A stretch of 64,000 nt of DNA from Deinandra increscens subsp. villosa (lineage: Eukaryota; Streptophyta; Magnoliopsida; Asterales; Asteraceae): positions 16,976,952 through 17,040,951 of the forward strand of contig JBCNJP010000006.1 of assembly GCA_039602395.1 (NCBI GenBank). Direction: 5' to 3'. A program made the position numbers and the translations under genes. Shown one piece after another: positions 33,890 through 43,425 of this stretch (position 1 is the stretch's first letter; each line of letters begins with the position of its first letter). The notes beneath the pieces are model-generated. The model made no database searches, was not told the origin of the DNA, and was given only the letters and a program-made list of their open reading frames with translations.

Positions 33890-35778
33890 TTGGTTTAAGA
33901 GATTTAGGTACAAGCGCGGTATCTAAACTTAAACTAGGTCTCTAGGTAGAGTAAGTGGAGATAAGAAATATAGATGCCAGCCAGGATAGCTTGTGCCCAT
34001 AAGGACGAATATGCATAAGGAACATAATAAAGGGGACTTACGGTATGTGAATATGGAAAATACACGATTGTAGTTAGCTACTGCAATTTGGTATTTCTCT
34101 TGTAAACCGATCATAAGTACTAATTATTGTGTGGCCAAGTGCAAGGAGAAGAAGAACGTTTAGATATGTAATCTAGGAATCGGTTTGGCTTAGAGTTGCT
34201 GATGAAGATAGAGAGGCAAGGTGTGGACATTAGGGAAATATGTGATAGAAGTAACTGGGTTTTGAACCCGTCATAAATACATATTTGTATTGGATCCTGC
34301 ACTTATATCCTTATCGTGAATTCAAAAGTTAGGGACTCTACGTCGCACAAATTCTGAAATGTCATCCATCTTAATTTAGGATCTGGAAATGGCTGCGAGA
34401 GGCGATCGTGCGAATACGGAACCAGAGAATAACGCCGTAGCTAATACGTTCACTAACAAGCAGATAGTGCCTATGGCTGCAAAGATGACGCGCTTAATGC
34501 AGAAGACACTACCTGGTTTATTAGTTCAACTTCAAGGAGCTGCAAGAGCTGGTGCTAATGGAGCCCGTGGAGCTGCAGGAAGAGATGCCGGAACTGCTTA
34601 ACCTAGAATAGGATGTTCGTTTAAATCAGCCATTGGTTGTAGACCTCCTTTTTTTACGGTAATCAAGATGCGTTAGCTACATTCTAGTAGATTCATGAGA
34701 TGGAAGCGGTCATAGATATTAGTGAGTGTAGTGAGGCCCAAGCCATGAAGTATGTTGCCCACTCGTTCGTCCCAGAAGCGCTGCACTGGTGGGGGATAAT
34801 CAAACAGACTAAAGAAGATAGAGTCATTGTTGCAATGAAGTGGGATGATCTGAAGAAGTTGGTCTTAGAAGATTTCTTCCCTAACGGTGAGCTAGAGCAA
34901 CTAGAGAGGAGCTTTCTGACGTTGGAAGCTGGGAACATGACGCATCAGGAATACACTTCAAAGTTCAATGCGATGGCGAGACTGCTACCTAACTTAGTCA
35001 CTCCCGAAGCTGAGAGGGTGAAGCGTTAGGTGCAGGGATTTCCGAGTAGAGTTAGGGTATTGATCAAGGCGACTGAACTAAATACATTCAAGGAAATGAT
35101 GAATTTGAGTTCCAATCTCTACAGCGAGATGTTCGGTGCAAATGGTACACTAGAAGGAGCAAAGAGGAAGGAGTCTGAAGCTGAAGCAAGCTCGAGGAAG
35201 TACAACGAGAGTCACCACAAGAAGGCGAAGAATAATTCAAAAGACGACAAGCCAAAGTGCCACAAATGTAAGAAGAAACATTTTGGTGAATGCAGGTCGG
35301 GAACATCAGAGTGTTATACATGTGGCAAAGAAGGTCACTTCTTGGGCAATTGCCCTGAGCGTAACAAGTGTTATGGATGCGGGCAAGCGGGATGTGACAA
35401 TCCGCATTTTCAGGTCCTTTCCTGTCATTAACTGAACGTTGACTGTATTAAATGTTGCGTGAACATTTATGTGTTAACTATGTTGACTTTAACAATTAGG
35501 GTTTCGTGTGATCATCATTGTACGAGCATGCACTAAGTTTAAACGTTTGATATTCTCTGATATCACTTTACGATTTTATGTGATATATTTATATATATTC
35601 ACATGTTATTTTATCATTCTATGTAAGTTTTAATTATTAAATCGTAGATTTATATTTATAAACATTTAGTCATAACTTTACGTGACTTTAAACATATAGA
35701 TTACATAAATAATTGTGGAATAATATCCTATGATTTTATATGGGTAAGACGAGGTTTATATTTCTTATAAACGTTATA

Positions 35779-35779
<1 letters not shown>

Positions 35780-35812
<33 letters not shown>
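35780..35812. repeat. (AT)n microsatellite in H
   Basis: About 16 AT units. Confidence 0.95.
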
Positions 35813-35814
<2 letters not shown>

Positions 35815-36564
35815 ATGTTCCTTGTATATTCGTCGTTAAAAACATTTTTCGTTAACTCCGTTAGAGTTCGTTAGAGTTTTATAATATTTGAGGGACCTAT
35901 TCTGTAATTTTGGAAACTCTATTTTAACTAATGAAACTAAGGGGGACTAGTTTCGTCACTTGCTAAACTCGCTTCTCGTTATGTAATATGGGGAGGGACC
36001 ATTCATGTCATTTTCTTAAAGTTTAATTATGGATTCTGTAACCTTCGTCGGCCGGTTACGCCCTCAAATCAATCCCGACTTAAAATTCGTTTCGGTTACA
36101 CAATGAGCAGTTATTTTGATCCAACATTTACACTCATTCAATCAATTGTAATCACAACACACCCTTAAACACTTCTCGTTCTTCCTCTCGTCCCTCTCGT
36201 TCTCTTGATACCCGGCGAGAGAAAACCCAACGACCACCACTGTTTGGCCGCTGTAACATCACCATTCGACACCTATCTGTGGTCTCAAACGCAGCACAGC
36301 AGCCTCGGAGCATTGTAGTGACCCCGAAGTTCGAGTTCGTGAATTGTTCGGGTTTCGTTTCGGCGTCTAAAACTCCTCGTTTCTCATATCCTACGCGAGG
36401 TAACTATTTCTCTATGTTAATCGAGTGTTCACCTTCTGTTTGTGGTCAGTTTTACGTTTTTCCGGTGACCGGAATAAACCTCCGGCCACCGGAGTTCTAG
36501 AGGAAGAAGAAGACTCACGACGGTTATTTGTTATAAACTTCATTTTCCGAGTTATGACACAAAG

Positions 36565-36637
36565 GCATGGGCAGCCCAGTGGGTAGATCATTCACATGTT
36601 GTAGTCGAGGTCACGGGTTCTAAACCCACTCTCCGCG
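36565..36637 (+). other. tRNA-like segment 1 in LTR H
   Basis: A-box-like CAGCCCAGTGGGTA (36572-36585) and B-box-like GGGTTCTAAACCC (36615-36627). The acceptor arms do not pair. Confidence 0.45.
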
Positions 36638-36717
36638 TTTTCTTTTATTGTTTTTCTTTAAACCTATTTCTGCTATGCCTTGCTGAATAAAAGATTTCAT
36701 TTCCGGTTTCTAAACAA

Positions 36718-36791
36718 AAAGCGAGTTTGGTCGAGTGGTCTTGTATGTGCGAGTGGAACAGAAGGTCGCGGGTTCAACCCTAGCGACCTCT
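36718..36791 (+). other. tRNA-like segment 2 in LTR H
   Basis: A-box-like TGGTCGAGTGGTC (36728-36740) and B-box GGGTTCAACCC (36770-36780), inside a perfect 7-bp hairpin AGGTCGC / GCGACCT (36763-36769 with 36783-36789). Confidence 0.55.
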
Positions 36792-37158
36792 GTTTCTTTA
36801 ATTTTGAGGCATTTTTGGAATTCTTGTCTATGGTTGGAACTAAAAACATATTTATGATGATTCTTGAAAAAAAAATAAAAAATAAAAAAAAAATAAACCT
36901 TAAACTTGTAAAATGGATTGAAAAATCCATAAAAGCGTTGTTTTTAATTTAAAACATAAACTAAACTGTTTTGGCACATAAATTAATCTAAATTGTTGTT
37001 TTCTTAACAATTCGTAATAATTATTCGTATCGTCGTAGTTTAACATATTTATATATATATTTGGTCTATTAAAACCCATGGGATTGTTTTATGGATTACA
37101 TATATGAACTCGTTTATAAACTCGTTATTAATGTCATTTGCGCGTTTGGTTATATATG

Positions 37159-37159
<1 letters not shown>

Positions 37160-37210
<51 letters not shown>
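37160..37210. repeat. (AT)n microsatellite in H
   Basis: About 25 AT units. Confidence 0.95.
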
Positions 37211-37213
<3 letters not shown>

Positions 37214-37430
37214 ACGTTACTTCGATAATCGCTCAGATTCGGCAAATGTGTCATCCTCGATTTGTTCTGGACTTCACGATCATTCGTTTTCATTGTTTAC
37301 GTTTGACTTAGTCGTTTCTGATTGAACACACACTTATACTTGTATGCTCGTTAGGTGATTGATTGCTTTCGCGAGACACGTTCTTGCTATTTGCTGTTGT
37401 TATTTAACTGGAATTGCTGTGCAACCTAAG

Positions 37431-37975
37431 GTGAGTTTCACGGCCCCATTTTACTTATTTTAATCATGTTGGGGGAGATTAACATGCAAACACTTGAACT
37501 GTTAGATAATTATATCACCTGAATGATAGTGGCACACTTATGATAAAGTCCTCACTTTTAGAGTTACTGTCAATGTGACATCAGCGGGAACTTATTTGGT
37601 AGATCTACTGGGCCTGACAAGCCCCACCCGGGTCATTCGCGCTGACTCGATTGGATATCGAACGGGTGTTATATACTTCTTAGTCTTAACGAGGCACAAT
37701 TGAACTTGTCGAGCTTCAGTAACTGGATAGCTAGTTTATCTAGTCAAACGTGCACTGATTTCTTGAAAATAGCCTAGCTAGCTATTGATATATTATCTGG
37801 ATTATATTAACTGAACTTGAACTTAAACTTGAACTGTCGATGAACAGTTGTTTCACACTGAACTGGTACTGTTGTTGAACAGTCGATTTACATTAAACTG
37901 GAACTGTTTATAAACTGATAAACCTGTGAACTCACCAACCTTTGTGTTGACACTTTTTAGCATGTTATTTCTCAG
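37431..37975 (+). other. candidate leader intron in LTR H
   Basis: Donor CCTAAG|GTGAGT; block GTGAACTCACCAAC at 37926-37939 with branch-like CTCAC; acceptor TTTCTCAG|G ending at 37975, 36 nt after the block. Length 545 bp. Confidence 0.5.
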
Positions 37976-38420
37976 GTTGCGGGTGTTCGAGTATCACGAG
38001 TTCGCATGCATGAGTCTTGAAACACTTTTAATGTCTTTTGCAAGCCACGTCACATTGGGTGACAAAGATTTTACATAAGTACATTTATTGTATTTACGCT
38101 TCCGTATTTGTAAAACTCTGATTTTATATTCTAATGAAATATGAAACGTTTTTACTAATTATTGGTCGTTTGGTGTAACTAATGGATGTCGATCCTGGTT
38201 TGTCACGCTCCCTACGGCGCGTTATCGCGCGTGGGATTTTTGGGGGTGTGACACGGGACACCTTAGGATGAACTGTCCTAAGTTGGTGTTGAATCCTACG
38301 CCACTTCGAGCCTTCCCGGGGAATGGCACTGGACCAAGGAAGGCTCCTGCAAAAGCATATAGTGCGATGGAATTAATAAAGGGAGTTCCCATGACCTCGT
38401 CAGGTAATTCGAATAGTTAG

Positions 38421-38835
38421 GGTTCATAGATAATTGTTATTCATTCACTTTAGTATATGATATGTGGGTCGTTGCTTGCTTATTACCATATGCTTTAGAC
38501 ATTAGTAACAGACACTAGGACTGTTAGAAAGGACTTACGTTCTAGGAAGTTTAGTTCCTTTACCGAACCACAAGTCGATGGCATGTGATAATTCCAAGAA
38601 GGAATTTTAGTTAGAAGAGGTAACTGCATTATCAAGGATCCCTTAAGCTATCGTAGACAACTTAGAGTTACGCTTTCCTTAGGATAGATGCAAAAACGCC
38701 AAGGTAAATGTTACCGACTTATGAAATAAGTTAAAATGGTTATGATATGTAGATAAGCTGCAAGGTCGAAAATGAAAGTTAAGATGGGAATGAAACAGGT
38801 TTCGAGGACGAAACCCTGTTTAAGTGGGGTAGATT
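38421..38835 (+). other. pol-less 3' internal region of G
   Basis: Only about 415 bp separate the gag stop from the polypurine tract (AAGTGGGGTAGA, 38822-38833) and the 3' LTR. No protease, RT, RNase H or integrase motif is visible in any frame; GAGGACGAAACCCTG near 38798 is the usual pre-polypurine sequence of gypsy elements. Confidence 0.75.
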
Positions 38836-40422
38836 TGTAACATTCCAAATTTCATAGATACATGATATATATATATATATATATAAGTAAATACGTGTTT
38901 ATATTATAAATACGTGAGCTTGATTGATGAACATGGTAAGGTTATGCATTAGATAGGTTGCATGCATTAGAAATATGTGTTGTATAGCTAACGTGATGAA
39001 ATATGCATAAACGGATGTGTTAAATGTTAACGAAAGTAAAATATGAGATGAATACGTGTTTATATGAATAGCATGATGATACATGAATCATTTGATGGAT
39101 ATGTACGTGTAAGTAAGTGTGTTAATAGTTAATGGAAAATTAAAAGGACTAAAAGCGTAATTTATTTAAAGATATAAATGTATACGGATATTAAACATAT
39201 TTATAATTATTACAAGTATCCCGAGGCTTAGAAATTAGTAAAGATATGTCCTTATATGATTTGTAACATGAAATGATAAGTGTTGTAAAGTTTGAGGGGC
39301 TAAAACATAAATTAGTGAAAGATATATATATACGTATGTATATGTATATATACGAGTCCCGAGCCTTAAAAACCTTTAGAAATATGCCCCATAATGTTTT
39401 AGTGTATAAAACGATAATAGAAGTTCAGGGGGGTTAACATGTAAATTTAATGTCTAGGGACAAAAATTGTCATTCTACCAAAGTTGGCTCGTAGTACGCG
39501 AAGCCCAGCTTCATCCCTGTCACAATACGCGGTGGGTTGCAGGACCAGATTCAGCCACGAGTTCGACGTCTTACCCAAGTTTGATCTGAATAATCACCCT
39601 TAACGTGTCAATTCGGTCGACTACTCACCATTAACACTTGCTACACCCTCCTGCGACCTCCATGGATATAAATAGGACTCTTAAGACTTCAAAATTGGTC
39701 ACCAATTCACTCAAACAAGTCCGAAAACCCTCTTCTTGGCTGCAACCTTCTTCTGAGCAATTCTCTCAAACGGTGAATAGTTAGGATCTAAAATTCCGCA
39801 GTTGAGCTACCCTAGGTATGATCTAAAATAATCTATCTTAGTTTTTGATAATATTGTGTCTAAGTAAGGTTTCTAAAACTATGTAAAAATTAGGGTTCTT
39901 GAGCTTGTTTTGCTAAAATTGGATAATCGGGTGGGAATTAGGGTCTGAATTTTTGTAGATAATAATAATAATATGTTTTAAGAAGGCCCTAAGTTTATTT
40001 CAAATTTGGAAAAGGGCTGGTAATGGTTTTTGTTAACGGGTCAAAATTAGGGTTTTGATAATGTTGTTCTGTCCAAATTGAGTAAATGATGTTGAACAAA
40101 GCTTTGATATATTAAAGTATATTATAAAATGTTATAATGGATAATAACCTAAGTTAGTTTGAAAAGAAAATGAGTTTTGATAAAGAAACGAGAAATACGT
40201 GAAATTAGGGTTTTGAATTATGATTATTTAATATAAAATAATCTTGAGGGTATGAGGACTTGAAATTTGGTATAGTAATATGTTTTTATATATAGTAAGT
40301 ATATATGAGCTTAAAATGAATAAATGATAAAGTATTTAAAATACCGAGTTAATCGGATATCTATAAGTTCGTGCGGACCGGAATGGTAAGCGCCTATACA
40401 CTGGGGTTTGTGGCAAAACGGG
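38836..40422 (+). mobile_element. 3' LTR of G, interrupted by element I
   Basis: Starts TGTAACATTCC and aligns with the 5' LTR. It stops at 40422 (GGCAAAACGGG), where element I begins, at the position corresponding to about 32255 in the 5' copy. It lacks the MULE and so supplies the empty site. The remaining LTR must lie beyond element I and outside the window. Confidence 0.85.
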
Positions 40423-40837
40423 TGATGAAGTAAAAGGGTTTTTGGATGTATTTACACATCCGACCTGGTCTCATCAAATCCTCTCTTACAAACTAATGTT
40501 TTATACCAAACTTGATAAGATGATGACAATATGATTATGAGGATAGGTGCGAGGGACGGATGTGCATGTGCTGGACAGGTGCGAGGAACGGTTGTGTATG
40601 TTCTGGCAGGAACATGTTGAATGCTCTATAAATAGTTGGGATCATATCTGGAGGGGGATCTTCTTCACTTTTATCTTACACCTTTAACTATGTGTTTCTA
40701 CACTTCCGTTTGTAACAACACTTGCTTCAATAAAAATCATTAGCTTCATCATATTTCTTAAGATCTCTCTTATTCTCCTCAATACTGATAATCCAAATCA
40801 TCTCTACCTTATTCCTTGGGGATAAATTGCTTTTTCA
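40423..40837 (+). mobile_element. 5' LTR of element I
   Basis: TGATGAAGTAAAAGGG to GCTTTTTCA, 415 bp, followed by TGGCGCCATC at 40839, a primer-binding-like site different from the Met type used by all other elements here. TATAAATA at 40627-40634, AATAAA at about 40729. Candidate TSD ACGGG (40418-40422); the partner is not in the window. Confidence 0.75.
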
Positions 40838-41208
40838 GTGGCGCCATCTAGTAGTAGACACGAATTTTGCTTTTGTTTTTAGAGATTTGATAAGATTTTG
40901 GGGGTAGAAGGAGTAAGGATGATTGTAAAGAAAAATTTTGTTCAAATATGTTGGATTCAAGTTCTATAGGTAATTTCTAGACCTGTATTCATTGGAGGAT
41001 TCAAAGGTAATGCGTGTAAGTATTATTCAGGTTAATGTTTGTCTCACTTTTATAATTCTTAAAATCTATATTCATGTTTTTACCTGAGAATTTGGTTTTC
41101 CGGTTAAAAGCTCCTGGACCTAAGTTGATTCTATTTTTTTTTTGGAACGGCAATGCATTAGAAACGGGCCCCTCCCCTGCCTGTTGAGATCTCAAATTCA
41201 TGTTTGAA

Positions 41209-41246
41209 TTCTATTTCTTTGATTATAATAATCATTTTTGTTAATA
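41209..41246 (+). repeat. 38-bp direct repeat, left copy
   Basis: Begins TTCTATTTCTTTGATTATAA; identical to 42360-42397. The two copies bracket the DNA transposon and short flanks, which is too long to be a TSD. Confidence 0.9.
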
Positions 41247-41277
41247 TTAAAATCTAACACAGTAAGGAAATCCATAA

Positions 41278-42341
41278 GACACTCCGCAACGGTAACTTTT
41301 AATGGCGCCCTTGGTGCTGATGTGGCTGGCCCTTTCGTCGAGCAACGTTGAGTCCTCTTGCCCCTCCCCTACCTGTTGCCTCCAGCCTGTGATTAAGGGC
41401 ATGCCCTTTATGGCTTCATGGGTCCCTCATGCAAATTGAAAGCTTTTTTTTTCCTTTTAATTTCAAACAACTACCTCTTTTTTCTTTTTCTTTCTAAATC
41501 TATTTAAATCAAGCATTTAAGTAATAAAAAGTATTAAATATATACAAATAAAATAATGAATTAATAATTTTAATTATTTATTTATTTTAGTTACATAACA
41601 ACTAGTTTTTTTCTTTCTCTAACGACTATTTTTTTAATACTTCTTATAAATTAATAACACAATAGGTATCCGTTATAATTCTCATAGGAGTAAAGAAGGA
41701 GGTTTAATTTTTAGTTTAATACAAGTTTCAATTTGTATCAGATGTTAATATTTATATGATTAAATATAGTCATTGCCTAAGAATTGCAAAATATAGTCTT
41801 TTTTTGAACGACTAACGAATCCCCTGAAAAACCTGAGGAGTATTTACACGAGTTAAGCTCATTCCAGAAAAAATCCACCTCTGTAAATGACCGGGTAGTA
41901 AAACCCGAGAGATCAGGGATCGAATTTGTGACCTCTCAGTCCCAACTCCCAAGTTTCACCTCATCACCAATAACCACTAGGACAAGTCTTAGTTATTATA
42001 AAATATAGTCATTGGCTAATATAACCTTGTAAAATATAGCCGTTATACAAAAAAATTTAATTAATTGATTATTTATTTATTGTTTTCAATTTCCAATTAT
42101 ATATTTTAATTTTTTTATTATAGTTATTTATATATTATAATTATTAATTCAATAATTTAATTTAATTAGTTTGATTAATTGTTTAAATATATTATTTAAT
42201 AAATAATGATGTGAAAATAAAAAGAAGTTTGTGGGAAGGGCATTGTTGGGGTCAAAAATAATTTGTGGAAAGGGCTGTAGAAAAGCTGATGTGGCATGGT
42301 GACTGTGCAGTACTTGGGATTTTGTAACCGTACGGATGGTC
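41278..42341. mobile_element. non-autonomous DNA transposon, possibly PIF/Harbinger-like
   Basis: Imperfect terminal inverted repeats (GACACTCCGCAACGGTAAC at 41278; GACCATCCGTACGGTTAC reading inward from 42341) and flanking TAA on both sides, as in PIF/Harbinger insertions. AT-rich interior, no transposase. Superfamily is tentative. Confidence 0.5.
41799..41999 (-). mobile_element. tRNA-derived SINE with 11-bp TSD
   Basis: Minus strand: tRNA-like head with A-box-like CTAGTGGTTATTGG and B-box-like AATTCGATCCC, a body, and an A-rich tail of 7-8 A. Perfect flanking copies of AAAATATAGTC at 41788-41798 and 42000-42010. About 201 bp, a normal plant SINE size. Confidence 0.85.
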
Positions 42342-42359
42342 TAAGAAAGTTTACGGCTG

Positions 42360-42397
42360 TTCTATTTCTTTGATTATAATAATCATTTTTGTTAATA
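42360..42397 (+). repeat. 38-bp direct repeat, right copy
   Basis: Identical to 41209-41246. Confidence 0.9.
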
Positions 42398-43032
42398 ATA
42401 AGTAAAAAAAAGTTTTCTAGGTCTGGAAGCAGTTCATAATTGCTCGAAATTCATTATTAACTTCAAATTTTTTTTAATTCATATTTTGGAGCTTCAGAAT
42501 CAAGTTTAGACATTGACAATTTGAGATCTGATATTTCTTGTTTTAACGGCGTGTTCACCATGTGTTCTTAGTGTTCTAGATTTAAATCCTTTTGGATTCA
42601 TTCTAACCTTGAAGTCAGATTTCGATTTACAGTTTTGTATCATCTCAACATCGTTAGAAGTCAATTTTTCATCGAAATCTTTGGCTTTTGGAAAAAGCAG
42701 AGACGAATTTCGATTATGATCACTAGTTTCTCCATTCCACACACATTTTACATACTTTCAGGTGTCTGATTGCACGAATCGGAGAGAAACTAATCAATGA
42801 TATCAATCGTAATTACATTTCGATCTTGACTTCGGATGGGTTCTTACTTAATTACCAGATTGGTGAGCAGCGCAAACATAAAATTGTGTTTCGATTATAA
42901 TCAGGGCAGTTAGGAGATCGATTATTGATTATTCTCTGGAAATTTTGTATAACACACTACTGCATGTGTGTTTGGTGATCTTGAAGAAGGATCGACGAAG
43001 ATTATTACCAGATACGCTTTTCTTGTTCAAAT

Positions 43033-43386
43033 ATGGCCCGTTTTAGCTTTTTTATTGTTAAATCTATTTTGATTGAACATCTATTCTCTGGTATTTCCAT
43101 GGATTATGTCAAGTATTCGACTAGTTTACTTGGGAGCGAGGAATTTTATAAGAAATTGGTGACGAGATTGAATCTATGTGAGCAATTTCTGAAATGGCAT
43201 CTATTCGAGATGGCCTCTTGGTACTCAAACCTGGTTCACAGTGTCATTATTCAAGATAAAATTGAGACTGGTGATAATGGTTTTAAAACAGAGGTTTACT
43301 CGATGGTATGGTTGCAAGTTTCAGTGTCGGTGTTCTTTTTTGGTGATCATTTGGATGAAACAGTTTACGCGGTAAGGTTGTTCTAG
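43033..43386 (+). CDS. hypothetical ORF in element I, 117 codons
   Basis: Starts with a real ATG (MARFSFFIVKS) and ends 40 bp before the E insertion. The sequence is not low-complexity (EEFYKKLVTRLNLCEQFL, FLKWHLFEMASWYSNL) and has hydrophobic ends. I recognise no domain. It could be a chance frame, part of element I, or a remnant of captured or host sequence. No upstream promoter or homologue is visible here. Confidence 0.2.
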   Translation: MARFSFFIVKSILIEHLFSGISMDYVKYSTSLLGSEEFYKKLVTRLNLCEQFLKWHLFEMASWYSNLVHSVIIQDKIETGDNGFKTEVYSMVWLQVSVSVFFFGDHLDETVYAVRLF

Positions 43387-43425
43387 ATTGGAATCTTGTT
43401 TCGGTTCATCTTGAAAGGGTTCAGG

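Larger units (their letters stand above)
35393..38253 (+). mobile_element. solo gypsy LTR H (2,861 bp) with TSD
   Basis: Starts TGTGACAATCC and ends GGGGGTGTGACA, flanked by perfect CGGGA at 35388-35392 and 38254-38258. It contains (AT)n tracts, two tRNA-like segments (36565-36637, 36718-36791), a strong donor CCTAAG|GTGAGT at 37431, the block GTGAACTCACCAAC (37926-37939) and an acceptor at 37975. It resembles the LTR of D in layout. Small open frames in it, including one over the AT tract, are not genes. Confidence 0.93.
34389..38420 (+). pseudogene. gag of G, split by solo LTR H
   Basis: Ty3/gypsy gag. The start MAARGDRAN is at 34389; an Ala/Gly-rich linker follows; the core signature GCSFKSAIGCRPP is near 34610; EALHWWGIIK and LEDFFPNGELEQLE come next. 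Then there is a Lys-rich stretch and three zinc knuckles (CHKCKKKHFGEC, CYTCGKEGHFLGNC, CYGCGQAG|H). H is inserted just before the His of the third knuckle. The frame resumes at 38254 (HLRMNCPKL) and ends at a TAG at 38418-38420 soon after AYSAMELIKGVP. In-frame stops lie near 34600, 34675 and 35029. Unlike E and F it has no intron before the core. No protease, RT or integrase follows. Confidence 0.85.
40838..43425 (+). mobile_element. internal region of element I (class unknown)
   Basis: 2.6 kb after the primer binding site, cut off by the insertion of E at 43426. It holds a DNA transposon with a SINE and one 117-codon open frame (43033-43386), but no recognisable gag or pol. It may be a large non-autonomous retrotransposon. 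Confidence 0.45.

Noticed and set aside
37104..37325. Tyr-Ile repeat open frame
   Set aside because: Translation of an (AT)n microsatellite in solo LTR H.
42506..42742. Minus-strand 78-codon frame in element I
   Set aside because: No domain, no context and no usual start signal; cannot be told from chance.
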